Shown piece by piece: positions 37,724-45,776 of a stretch of 64,000 nt of DNA. Every line of letters begins with the position of its first letter. The stretch's first letter is position 1. The translations under genes were made by a program, and so were the position numbers. The DNA comes from Verrucomicrobiota bacterium (GTDB taxonomy: Bacteria > Verrucomicrobiota > Verrucomicrobiia > Verrucomicrobiales > Akkermansiaceae), in contig JAFLEH010000028.1 of the NCBI GenBank assembly GCA_017301995.1, positions 39,526 to 103,525 on the forward strand, given 5' to 3'. Under the pieces are notes generated by a model, which did not search any database, was not told the origin of the DNA, and saw only the letters and a program-made list of their open reading frames with translations.

Positions 37724-40700
37724 ATGAGCCATCCCCCAACCCGCCAAATTGCCGACCATTCCGCCATCGCGCCCATTCTGCTGGGCGATCCCGCAGGACT
37801 GCATTTCCGTTTCATGCCCGGCGGGCATTTGCACACCCTCCGGCACGGGCCCGGGGTGCTGGTGAACCTCGTTTTCGGATGCCCGCTCGCCGGTTCGATG
37901 CATCGGGTGCTGGTGGAATTGACAACTCCGGGCGGAATCCGAATCATCACGCTGGTGGGGCCGGGAAGCGCCGCCGGTTTCGCGGAATGCGGCACGCTCG
38001 CCAAATGGACGCTGCGTGATGGGGATTGCGATCTAACCGCCACGCTGGTTCCGGATTTCCAAAACACCCGGTGGCGCGTGGAGGTCACCCTTGCCAACAA
38101 ATCGGCGGATCCCATCCGGTGGCGCGTTCTGCACGGCCTGGACGTGGGGCTCACCTCGCCCTTTGGCGCGCGCAACAACGAGGCCTACACCAGCCAATAC
38201 GTGGATCACCGCCCGCTCGACCACCCGCGATTTGGCAAGGTGCTGGCCTCCCGCCAGAACCTCGCGGTGGACGGCCGCAATCCGTTTCTTCTGCAAGCGT
38301 GCCTTCACGGCTGCGACGCGTTCGCCACCGACGCCCGCGATGTGTTCGGGTCCGCCATCGACCGGCCGCGTCCCGTCCGTTGCCTCGGGCCGGACGCCAT
38401 TCCGCTTCCCGGCCTGCGCCAGGGGGAATCGTCCTACGTGGCGTTGCTGAGCCGTGAAACAAGTACCCCGCCGGGCGAATCCGGAACCATCCCGTTCGTC
38501 GCCGTTCTTCTAACCGACCATCCGGCTCCATCCGGCGACGCGGATCTCGGCTTGTTGGAAACCGCTGTTCCACCCTGCGATACGCGGCATCCGGATTTAT
38601 CAAATCCGGCCACGGTGGTCACCCTGATGCACGCCCCCGCGATGGCCCACGGACTGGAGATGACCGACGACGAATTGCGCGCCATCGCGCCGGGCGATTG
38701 GGAACTGGTCGAGCGCGGACCGGACGGAGAAATCCGATCATGGTTCCAATGCCCCGGATCCCGCCATTTCGTGACCCGGTCCAAGGAAGCGGCAAGCTCC
38801 CGTCCGCACGCGAATATCCTCCGCTCCGGTGGCGGCGACTATCCGGCGGCCTCGCAGCTCACCACCACCACCTTCATGGCCGGGGTTTTCAACGCCCTGC
38901 TCAGCGGCGGCCATCCCTCGTTTCACCGGTTGCTCGCGTTTCCGCGGGAAGCCTGCGGACTCGGCACCGCCGCCGGCCAGCGGATCTGGCTGCGCGATGG
39001 CGGCGGATGGACGTTGTTAGGCGTGCCATCGTGCTTCGAAATGGCGCTGGACCGCAGCGTCTGGCATTACAAACTGGCCGACCGCCAGCTAACGGTCACG
39101 GTTGCCGCCGACCCGGCGCGCGCGGCTGTCCGCACGGATGTTAGAATCGGTTCCGGACCTCCGGCGCGATTGCTGGTCACCCACGGCCTGATCGCGGGTG
39201 TCAACGAATACGACAGCCCCGCCACGGTGGATTTCGACTCCGCGAAGGGCATGGCCACCGTCCGCGCGGCCGCCGACGGGCTGTTCCGCAAAGAAGATCC
39301 GGAGGCGCGCTTCACCCTAACCGCCGACGATCCGTTGCGCGTCGCGGCAATCGGCGGCGGCGAACGCGTTTCCGGCGGCGAGCCGCACCATGCCATGGTC
39401 GTGTTCGAAACCACCGAAACCGACCGATTCGGGGTCGAAATCGAGGCCCACTGCGCGCTACCCGATCCGCCACAGTCCCCGCGTCCGTGGCAGGACGATG
39501 CACTCGGTCTCGACCTAACCGCACCGGATCCGGCTGCCGCGAGAATCCGCCACGCCCTGCCGTGGTTCGTTCACAACGCGATCATCCACCTAACGGTCCC
39601 GCATGGGATCGAACAATACAACGGCGGCGCCTGGGGAACCCGCGATGTCACCCAGGGCTCGGTGGAAATGCTGCTGGCGCTGGGCCGCACCGCCACCTGC
39701 CGCGAGATCGTCCTGCGCACCTATCGCTTCCAATTCGCCGGCGCGCGCCACTGGCCGCAATGGTTCATGACCGATCCATTCGGTTGGATCCAGACCCCGC
39801 ACTGCCACGGCGACATCCCGCTCTGGCCGCTCAAGGCCCTCTGCGATTACATCGAGGCCACTTCCGATTTCGCCATCCTCGAGGAACCGGTCGATTGGAC
39901 CGACCCGTCAACCTCGCGCCCCGCCGGGAAACCGACATCCCTGTTGGATCACGTGACCGCGAACGTGGCATGGCTGCGCGATCACTGCGTTCCCGGCACC
40001 GCGCTGGTCCGATATGGCGACGGCGACTGGAACGACTCGCTCCAGCCCGCGAAGCCCGAGCTTCGCGACCGGTTGGTCAGCTCATGGACCGTGGCGCTCT
40101 GCTATCAGACGCTCCGCCGGTTGGAGACGCTATCCGCAATGTCCGGCCGGGAGATTCCCGGTCTGACCGGCTTCGCGGATGCCGTCGCGCGCGATTTCCG
40201 CCGGATTCTCATCATCGACGGCACCCTGTGCGGGTTCTTCCTGTTCGACGAAAATTCCCGCGAGTCCGGCCATCCGCTGCTGCATCCCCGCGACACCCTA
40301 ACCGGAATCAACCATCGGCTGCTGCCCATGACCCGCTCGATGATCGGCGGACTATTCACCGCCGAAGAAGCCTCCCACCACCTCGCGCTGATCCGCAAGC
40401 ACCTCCTCGCGGCGGATGGAGCACGGCTGATGAACCGTCCGCCCGCCTACCGCGGCGGGGTTTGTGAGATCTTCCAGCGCGCCGAACTTGCGTCCTGCTT
40501 CTCGCGGGAAATCGGCATTTTCTACACCCACGCCCACCTCCGCTATATCGAGGCCATGGCGCAACTCGGCGAGGCGGACGCGATGATCGAGGGCTTTGGC
40601 AAAATCACCCCCGCCGGCCTGGCCGCCTCGGTTCCCCACGCGCTGCCAAGGCAGGCGAACGCCTATTTCTCCAGCTCAGACGCTGCGGTCAACAGCCGCT

Positions 40701-41101
40701 ATGAGGCCGCCGACCGCTACCCGGACATCGTCGCCGGGCGCATCCCGGTTGATGGCGGCTGGCGGATCTATTCCAGCGGCCCCGGCATCTATCTGAGCCT
40801 TGCGGTCACCCGGATGCTGGGGATCCGCACTTGCTATGGCTCGCTGGTGATCGACCCGGTTCTGCCCCGTTCATGGAACGGCCTCACCGCGCGGATTCCG
40901 TTTGAAAACCGTGATCTAACCGTCAACTTCGCCGTATTGGAAAACACCCACACCCCGAGGGCCGTCACGCTCAACGGCGTTTCACTAACCGCCAAACGGA
41001 TCACCGACAATCCCTACCGCACCGGCGGATGGGAGATTTCCCTCGCCGCCGTCCGCGATTTGCTAACCGAAGGACCGAATCTGCTGGAAATCCTGCTGTA
41101 G
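37724..41101 (+). CDS. GH94-like glycoside phosphorylase family protein (1,125 aa)
   Basis: 1,125 residues, cytoplasmic (no signal peptide). The second half carries the features of cellobiose/chitobiose phosphorylases: NGGAWGTRDVTQGSVEMLLA, WFMTDPFG, HCHGDIPLWPLKALCDYIE and RYGDGDWNDSLQ, where the Asp of DWND region is the expected catalytic acid. The C-terminal end (GSLVIDPVLPRSWNGLTARIPFENRDLTVNF) is the family's closing beta-sandwich. The first ~450 residues are beta-rich, as in the N-terminal supersandwich domain. It would split or build beta-linked disaccharides using phosphate; the sugar is not predictable. It is divergently placed from the sigma factor, 165 bp away. Confidence 0.8.
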   Translation: MSHPPTRQIADHSAIAPILLGDPAGLHFRFMPGGHLHTLRHGPGVLVNLVFGCPLAGSMHRVLVELTTPGGIRIITLVGPGSAAGFAECGTLAKWTLRDGDCDLTATLVPDFQNTRWRVEVTLANKSADPIRWRVLHGLDVGLTSPFGARNNEAYTSQYVDHRPLDHPRFGKVLASRQNLAVDGRNPFLLQACLHGCDAFATDARDVFGSAIDRPRPVRCLGPDAIPLPGLRQGESSYVALLSRETSTPPGESGTIPFVAVLLTDHPAPSGDADLGLLETAVPPCDTRHPDLSNPATVVTLMHAPAMAHGLEMTDDELRAIAPGDWELVERGPDGEIRSWFQCPGSRHFVTRSKEAASSRPHANILRSGGGDYPAASQLTTTTFMAGVFNALLSGGHPSFHRLLAFPREACGLGTAAGQRIWLRDGGGWTLLGVPSCFEMALDRSVWHYKLADRQLTVTVAADPARAAVRTDVRIGSGPPARLLVTHGLIAGVNEYDSPATVDFDSAKGMATVRAAADGLFRKEDPEARFTLTADDPLRVAAIGGGERVSGGEPHHAMVVFETTETDRFGVEIEAHCALPDPPQSPRPWQDDALGLDLTAPDPAAARIRHALPWFVHNAIIHLTVPHGIEQYNGGAWGTRDVTQGSVEMLLALGRTATCREIVLRTYRFQFAGARHWPQWFMTDPFGWIQTPHCHGDIPLWPLKALCDYIEATSDFAILEEPVDWTDPSTSRPAGKPTSLLDHVTANVAWLRDHCVPGTALVRYGDGDWNDSLQPAKPELRDRLVSSWTVALCYQTLRRLETLSAMSGREIPGLTGFADAVARDFRRILIIDGTLCGFFLFDENSRESGHPLLHPRDTLTGINHRLLPMTRSMIGGLFTAEEASHHLALIRKHLLAADGARLMNRPPAYRGGVCEIFQRAELASCFSREIGIFYTHAHLRYIEAMAQLGEADAMIEGFGKITPAGLAASVPHALPRQANAYFSSSDAAVNSRYEAADRYPDIVAGRIPVDGGWRIYSSGPGIYLSLAVTRMLGIRTCYGSLVIDPVLPRSWNGLTARIPFENRDLTVNFAVLENTHTPRAVTLNGVSLTAKRITDNPYRTGGWEISLAAVRDLLTEGPNLLEILL

Positions 41102-41165
41102 CTCCCGCCCGGCGCGTGAACGGCGGACGTCCCAGTGCTGGGCCATGCCACATCGGACGGTCCGG

Positions 41166-41804
41166 CTAGCGCCCCTCAAGATACTCCCGCACGCGCCGCC
41201 CGTTCAGGATCGCGATCACCAGAATCGGATAGATCATGGTTGATGCGATTCCGACGAGGGTTGAAACCGTCGTTAGGATGCCGGTGAATTGCTCCGCCCC
41301 GGGAGCGCGGTTGCCGATCACCGCCTCGTTCATCCTCGATGCGGCGGGCAGGCCATAGAGGAGCATCAGCAGCAGAGTCGCCACCTTCGAAATCACGCTC
41401 GTCCAGCCATAGCGGATCGACCAAACCCGTCCGCTGTCGCGGCGCTTGAGGAGACGCACTCCGGCGATCACCAGAAAGACGGTCAGCACCACCGAAACCG
41501 CAAGCTGCAGCCACGTGAGCCATGCCATCTCCGTCATGTAGTCGAGTTGGGCCTGCCGGACGTATTCCGGCTGGCGCCCGCCTGAAACGCGGTTCATCCA
41601 GCCCAGAAAGTCCTTGAAAAACAGGATGGTTAGAACCGTCCATACGCCGGATAGAATGCCGATACCCGCCAGAATGAGATGGAGAATGCCGAAGACCTTG
41701 ATCGCCGAAGGGGGCGGTCCGGCATCGATCGGCGGCGGCCCTGCCGAGGGCGTCACGATCTGGCTCTGGGGTGTTTCGTAGGGGGATTCGGGCATGCTTT
41801 CCAT
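41166..41804 (-). CDS. Four-helix membrane protein of unknown function
   Basis: About 212 residues from ATG 41804; a GTG 27 bp upstream and an ATG 9 bp downstream are alternatives. A Pro-rich cytoplasmic N-terminus is followed by four hydrophobic helices (VFGILHLILAGIGILSGVW, LTWLQLAVSVVLTVFLVIAG, VISKVATLLLMLLYGLP, TTVSTLVGIASTMIYPILVI). It resembles small Verrucomicrobia membrane proteins found singly. No catalytic residues are recognisable. Confidence 0.7.
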   Translation of the reverse strand: MESMPESPYETPQSQIVTPSAGPPPIDAGPPPSAIKVFGILHLILAGIGILSGVWTVLTILFFKDFLGWMNRVSGGRQPEYVRQAQLDYMTEMAWLTWLQLAVSVVLTVFLVIAGVRLLKRRDSGRVWSIRYGWTSVISKVATLLLMLLYGLPAASRMNEAVIGNRAPGAEQFTGILTTVSTLVGIASTMIYPILVIAILNGRRVREYLEGR

Positions 41805-41989
41805 GGGCAGGCCCCAATGTGGGGAAAACACCCTACAAGTAAAGTCCGGACATCACTCCACAGTTGCCGCCGCGCCGCCAATCACTTGATATTTCGCCCA
41901 TCTTTGCTATCCGGCCACATATATATCTAGCGAAAATAACTTCCGATTTTCCTTGAGGCTCCGTATCTAACCGGATACTCTGCCGAGCG

Positions 41990-42364
41990 ATGAAACTTCA
42001 CTCCCCCCTGATGTTCGCATCGCTTGACCTGAGTCGCGTGCCGTTGATGATGGCGCTTGGTCTGGCGCTGGTGGTCTTCACATGGCGGCTTGCCGCGCAC
42101 GCGCGGCGCGGGCGCGGGCTGCTTGTCTCCGGAGCTCTCATGTTAGGCCTTGGCTACTCCGTGGTGCTGCCCTTGCAGGACACGGGCATTCTCAATCGAG
42201 GCCATGAAGGTCACTCCCACGAGCAACTTACCGACTCCACCGCGTGGAAGGTTTCCAGAGGCATCCTCATGAATACCGGCTGGTTGCTGTTGGGAAGCGG
42301 CCTCGCCCTCCAGGTCCGCGCCAAACGCCCGTCTTCCGAATCCCCCACCCCCTCACTTCCATGA
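41990..42364 (+). CDS. Small membrane protein, unknown function
   Basis: 124 residues with three hydrophobic helices (VPLMMALGLALVVFTWRLA, LLVSGALMLGLGYSVVLPL, GILMNTGWLLLGSGLALQV) and a His-rich loop (RGHEGHSHEQL) between the second and third. The stop overlaps the start of the next small membrane protein (ATGA), so the two are probably a pair. The His-rich loop could bind metal; this is only a suggestion. Confidence 0.65.
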   Translation: MKLHSPLMFASLDLSRVPLMMALGLALVVFTWRLAAHARRGRGLLVSGALMLGLGYSVVLPLQDTGILNRGHEGHSHEQLTDSTAWKVSRGILMNTGWLLLGSGLALQVRAKRPSSESPTPSLP

Positions 42365-42699
42365 CCCCCTCGTTTGATTGGCTCGCCGTCCAGGAAACGG
42401 TGTTCGGTTTGGCAGGCATCGCCGGCCTGATGATTCTCGCCCTGGCGGCGGCCCGCATGTCCCGTGAGACCCGTGGTTGGGGTCTGCGGCTGATTGCGGT
42501 TGGCGCAGCGGTGCTGTTGCTCGCGCGCGTCCATCACATGATTTCGCCGGTTTTGCTGCCGCCCGAAGTGATTGGCGCACTCGGCCGCACGGGTGTGACA
42601 TTGTGCCTAACGCTGCCGCCGGTGATGCTGACCGTTGGTCTGCTCGCGGTGGTCTGGGGCCTGTGGGGACACGGCCGCGCACTCGCGCGCGCGAGATAG
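42361..42699 (+). CDS. Small membrane protein, unknown function
   Basis: 112 residues starting at the ATG that overlaps the stop of the previous gene. Three helices are visible (VFGLAGIAGLMILALAAARM, LRLIAVGAAVLLLARVHHM, CLTLPPVMLTVGLLAVVWGLW). It shares the three-helix layout of its partner but not obvious sequence. rnpB begins about 70 bp downstream. Confidence 0.65.
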   Translation: MTPSFDWLAVQETVFGLAGIAGLMILALAAARMSRETRGWGLRLIAVGAAVLLLARVHHMISPVLLPPEVIGALGRTGVTLCLTLPPVMLTVGLLAVVWGLWGHGRALARAR

Positions 42700-42767
42700 C
42701 CGCAAGGATTTCTCCGTTTCGCGCCGATTCGGTTTGCGCCCGATCGACATGTGGGGTAGCTTGCCCT

Positions 42768-43158
42768 TGCCGCTCCCCGGGTGGTCGCGGTCCGGCGCAA
42801 GCCGGGTCGAGGAAAGTCCGGACTCCGAAGGGCAACGCGCCTTGTGAAAGCAGGGAACGGCGGTTTCAAGACCGTCGGATGGAAAGTGCAACAGAAAGCA
42901 AACCGCCGATGGCCCGCGAGGGCACAGGCAAGGGTGAAACGGTGGAGTAAGAGCCCACCGCGTCCCGGGCAACCGTGGCGGCACGGCAAACCCCGCGTGG
43001 AGCAAGACAGAACAGGGGAAGGGCGGCCCGTCCGTTGATCCCCGGGTAATAGTCGCATCCCGCGCAAGCGGGGCGCCCCGCTCCGGCGGGGTGAGAGAAA
43101 TGACCGCACAATCCCGCTCCGGCGGGAGGGACAGAATCCGGCTTACAGGGGAGCGGCA
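42768..43158 (+). ncRNA. rnpB: RNase P RNA
   Basis: About 391 nt. The universally conserved blocks occur in order: GAGGAAAGTCCGGACTCC near 42810, an ACAGAAA segment near 42890, AGGGTGAAACGGTGGAGTAA near 42935, AGAGAAATGACCGC near 43093 and ACAGAATCCGGCTTACAGG near 43131. The ends pair as helix P1: TGCCGCTCCCC (42768-42778) with GGGGAGCGGCA (43148-43158), which fixes the boundaries. It is the catalytic RNA that trims tRNA 5' ends. Short open frames across it are not genes. Confidence 0.96.
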
Positions 43159-43424
43159 CCCCCTTTGGGGAATGCAATAAACTCAGAATCCGAATTTGGC
43201 ATGACCCGTTCACCCATTTTTACCACTGAAAAACTGAGAATCACTGATCCCACTGAAATTCAATATGGGAGAAATCGTTCCAATTCAACAATCGGAGTTT
43301 CCCCATTTTTCTCCAAAAATCAGTTTCCCCAGTGGTTCCCAGTCCCTCAGTGGTAAATCGAGCGTCCAAACTACCCTGAACTTCGGACTTCGGGATAAAC
43401 GCGAAATTCCAAACGGGAACGGCG
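43159..43424. other. AT-richer intergenic stretch between rnpB and hisH
   Basis: About 265 bp of distinctly lower GC than the surroundings. A small GC hairpin (CCCCCTTTGGGG) follows rnpB without a T-run. The rest contains phrases such as CCACTGAAAAACTGAGAATC and CCCAGTGGTTCCCAGTCCC that look like dispersed intergenic filler. No gene is supported. Confidence 0.5.
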
Positions 43425-44042
43425 CTACTGACCCCCGAGAAAATTCCGGAGCAGGCGTTGGCCCGCGTCCTGGCTTTTTTCCGGGTGAAACTGACAGGCG
43501 AGAACGTGCGGCAGCTCGATGGCGGCGGCAAACCGGGTGCCGCCATATTCGGTTTCGGCGGCGATCACCGAATCGTCGTCAGGAACCGGGAAATACGAGT
43601 GGACGTAGTAGAAATACGGCTCGCAGCCGAGTCCGGCCCAGCGTCCGCGGTCGGGGTGGCGCGGCACGACCGAATTCCAGCCCATGTGGGGGATTTTGAG
43701 CCCTTCGCGCTCGGTGAAACGCCGTACCCTTCCGGGGACCACTCCCAGTCCCGCCACTCCGGGCGTTTCCTCGCTGCCATCGAACAATATCTGATAGCCC
43801 AGGCAGATTCCCAGATAGGGTTTGCCCGCGGCCAGCCAGGCGCGCACCGGTTCTATCAAACCGCGGTTGGCGAGTTCCGCCATGCAATCGCCGAACGATC
43901 CCACACCCGGCAAAACGAGATGGGTCGCGTCCGCGAGCGCGTCCGGACCGCCCGCCACCACCGGCTCCACGCCGAGGGCGTGCAGCGCGTTGGCCACGCT
44001 GCGCAGGTTGCCCGCTCCGTAATCGACCAACGCGACTTTCAC
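43425..44042 (-). CDS. hisH: Imidazole glycerol phosphate synthase, glutamine amidotransferase subunit
   Basis: 205 residues, normal HisH length. The class-I amidotransferase triad is present: nucleophile Cys80 in YLGICLGYQ, and His/Glu in ACQFHPEKSQ. The N-terminal VALVDYGAGNLRSVANAL and the LPGVGSFGDCM oxyanion-side motif are typical. It supplies ammonia to HisF in histidine synthesis; hisF is not in the window. Its ATG overlaps the hisB stop by 4 bp, so the two are translated together. Confidence 0.96.
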   Translation of the reverse strand: MKVALVDYGAGNLRSVANALHALGVEPVVAGGPDALADATHLVLPGVGSFGDCMAELANRGLIEPVRAWLAAGKPYLGICLGYQILFDGSEETPGVAGLGVVPGRVRRFTEREGLKIPHMGWNSVVPRHPDRGRWAGLGCEPYFYYVHSYFPVPDDDSVIAAETEYGGTRFAAAIELPHVLACQFHPEKSQDAGQRLLRNFLGGQ

Positions 44043-44632
44043 AGCGCTTCCTTGGTGCTCGGGATGCCGATGACCCGCGGGTCGCGCTCGCAGGCGTCGC
44101 GCAGGGCGCGCGCCAGTCCCTTGAAGATGGCTTCCGCGATGTGGTGGCCATCGCGGCCGTAGAGCAATTCGACGTGGATGTTCGCCCGCAGGTTGGACGC
44201 CACGGCGCGGCAGAACTCCTCCACCAGGGTGAACGGGAAATTCGGGGCGGACGGCGTGCCCGGCGCGGCGCGGAACTCAAGGTGCGGCCGATTGCTGAGG
44301 TCCACCACCACCCGCGCCAGCGTCTCATCCATCGGCAGATAGGCGCAGCCGTAGCGGCGGATGCCCGCCTTGGAACCCAACGCCTCGCGCAGGCAGTCGC
44401 CCAGCACGATTCCGGTGTCCTCCACCGTGTGATGGAAATCCACCGCGATGTCCCCTTCCGCCTTCAGCCGGAGGTCGATCAGACCATGGCGCGAAAAAAG
44501 CGTTAGCATATGATCGAAGAACGGAATCCCGGTGTCGATCGAGGACGCTCCGGATCCGTCCAGATCCAGCGAAAGCTCGATCCGGGTCTCGGCGGTGGCG
44601 CGTGAGCGGCTGGCGGTGCGGGCTGCGGACAT
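44039..44632 (-). CDS. hisB: Imidazoleglycerol-phosphate dehydratase
   Basis: 197 residues, single-function type. The ATG at 44632 is used; the longer frame is out-of-family. Metal-binding and catalytic motifs are present: GIPFFDHMLTLFSRHG, DFHHTVEDTGIVLGD and YGRDGHHIAEAIFKGLARAL. It carries out the sixth step of histidine synthesis. It overlaps hisH downstream by 4 bp and starts 10 bp after the preceding exported-protein gene, which may therefore share its transcript. Confidence 0.96.
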   Translation of the reverse strand: MSAARTASRSRATAETRIELSLDLDGSGASSIDTGIPFFDHMLTLFSRHGLIDLRLKAEGDIAVDFHHTVEDTGIVLGDCLREALGSKAGIRRYGCAYLPMDETLARVVVDLSNRPHLEFRAAPGTPSAPNFPFTLVEEFCRAVASNLRANIHVELLYGRDGHHIAEAIFKGLARALRDACERDPRVIGIPSTKEAL

Positions 44633-44642
44633 TGACTTGATG

Positions 44643-45734
44643 TTAGGATCCGGAACCGACCTTGAAACCTTCGGCCTTGGCCGCGTCCTCCAGCATCTTG
44701 ACGTATTTCTCCGGAAGCCCGGCCGCCTGGGCGTCGGCGATCGCCTTTTCCACGTCTTCCGCCTTTTCACCGGGTTTGATGGCTTTGAAGGCGGTGCGGA
44801 ATGCTTTGCCGGGGTCGGCGGCCGGAGCCGCGGCAGCGCCCGGATCGGCTAGGCGCGACAACTCTGAATCGATCAGCGAAGAGCAATCCTCCAGCGACTG
44901 CCGATGGTTGGAACTGGGGGTGACCCACTGCTGCCCGGCGGCCTTTTCCGCCTGATAGCGCTTTTCAAGCTCGGCCGCTTGGGCTTCGAGCGCCTGCTTG
45001 ACGTTTTCGCGATCCGCTCCGCTCATTCCTTCGAGTTCGGCGGTGCGCTTCTCCATCCGGGCATCGTATGAATTCAGGCTTTCGGTCACTTGGCCGCGGA
45101 GCGTCTGGAGCATTTTCACAACGATGGGGGTCGATGCCCGCTGGCTGACGGATCCGGGAAACTCGGCATCCAGGGTGGTGAAAGCGCGCAGCGCCTCGAT
45201 GATCCGTCCCGCCTTTTCGGCCTGCCGGATCTTCGCCTCCAGAACCTGGGCGTCCATGTCATAGGCATTCGCGCGATATTCGGCGCCAGTCACCAGCGCT
45301 CCGCCTATTTTCCGGCCACCGGATTCGATGACCTTCGCTTCGTCCCCAAGCTTGGCGAGCAGCTCCTTCGCTTCCTTGATGCGCGTGCCGGTCGGGTATT
45401 TCGCCAGAAACGCCCGCACCTGCTGCATGCGCTCCGCGTAATCCTCGGCGGTCAGCAAATCCGGGGTGGGCATCAGCTTGGCGAGTTCCGCGAACGCCAC
45501 CTCGTCCTGACGCACTTCGGTGATCTTTTCGATGTCGGATCTCAGAACCCGTTTGGTTTCCTTGATCGAGCCGGAAGCGTTGGCCTTATACTCGATGACA
45601 TAGGCGTCGGCCTCTTTTTTCAGAATTTTGCCTTCTAGGACCTTGCCGTCCTTGAGCGTGATGGTGTCCGCGGTTCCGGGAAGCGTGGAAAGCAACAGGG
45701 AAGCGATCGCGAACGGGAAAATGTGGTTTTTCAT
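44643..45734 (-). CDS. Exported repeat-poor helical protein of unknown function (Verrucomicrobia-type)
   Basis: 363 residues. A signal peptide (MKNHIFPFAIASLLLSTLPGTA) is followed by a small beta domain (DTITLKDGKVLEGKILKKEADAYVIEYK), then a PTPDL motif (KLMPTPDLLTAEDY) and helical repeats resembling tetratricopeptide pairs. The KDGKVLEGKI strand pattern followed by PTPDLL is a combination seen in Verrucomicrobia hypothetical proteins. It lies 10 bp upstream of hisB, but a link to histidine synthesis is not implied by its sequence. Confidence 0.7.
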   Translation of the reverse strand: MKNHIFPFAIASLLLSTLPGTADTITLKDGKVLEGKILKKEADAYVIEYKANASGSIKETKRVLRSDIEKITEVRQDEVAFAELAKLMPTPDLLTAEDYAERMQQVRAFLAKYPTGTRIKEAKELLAKLGDEAKVIESGGRKIGGALVTGAEYRANAYDMDAQVLEAKIRQAEKAGRIIEALRAFTTLDAEFPGSVSQRASTPIVVKMLQTLRGQVTESLNSYDARMEKRTAELEGMSGADRENVKQALEAQAAELEKRYQAEKAAGQQWVTPSSNHRQSLEDCSSLIDSELSRLADPGAAAAPAADPGKAFRTAFKAIKPGEKAEDVEKAIADAQAAGLPEKYVKMLEDAAKAEGFKVGSGS

Positions 45735-45776
45735 GGAATGTGGGTTGGATGGATGGTTTGGATGCGGGCGGACTAT

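Noticed and set aside
37559..37903. N-terminal extension of the sigma factor frame
   Set aside because: 115 residues of low-quality sequence overlapping the divergent promoter and the start of the phosphorylase gene; sigma similarity begins after ATG 37558.
42770..43110. Several short frames across rnpB
   Set aside because: The conserved RNase P RNA blocks and P1 pairing explain the sequence.
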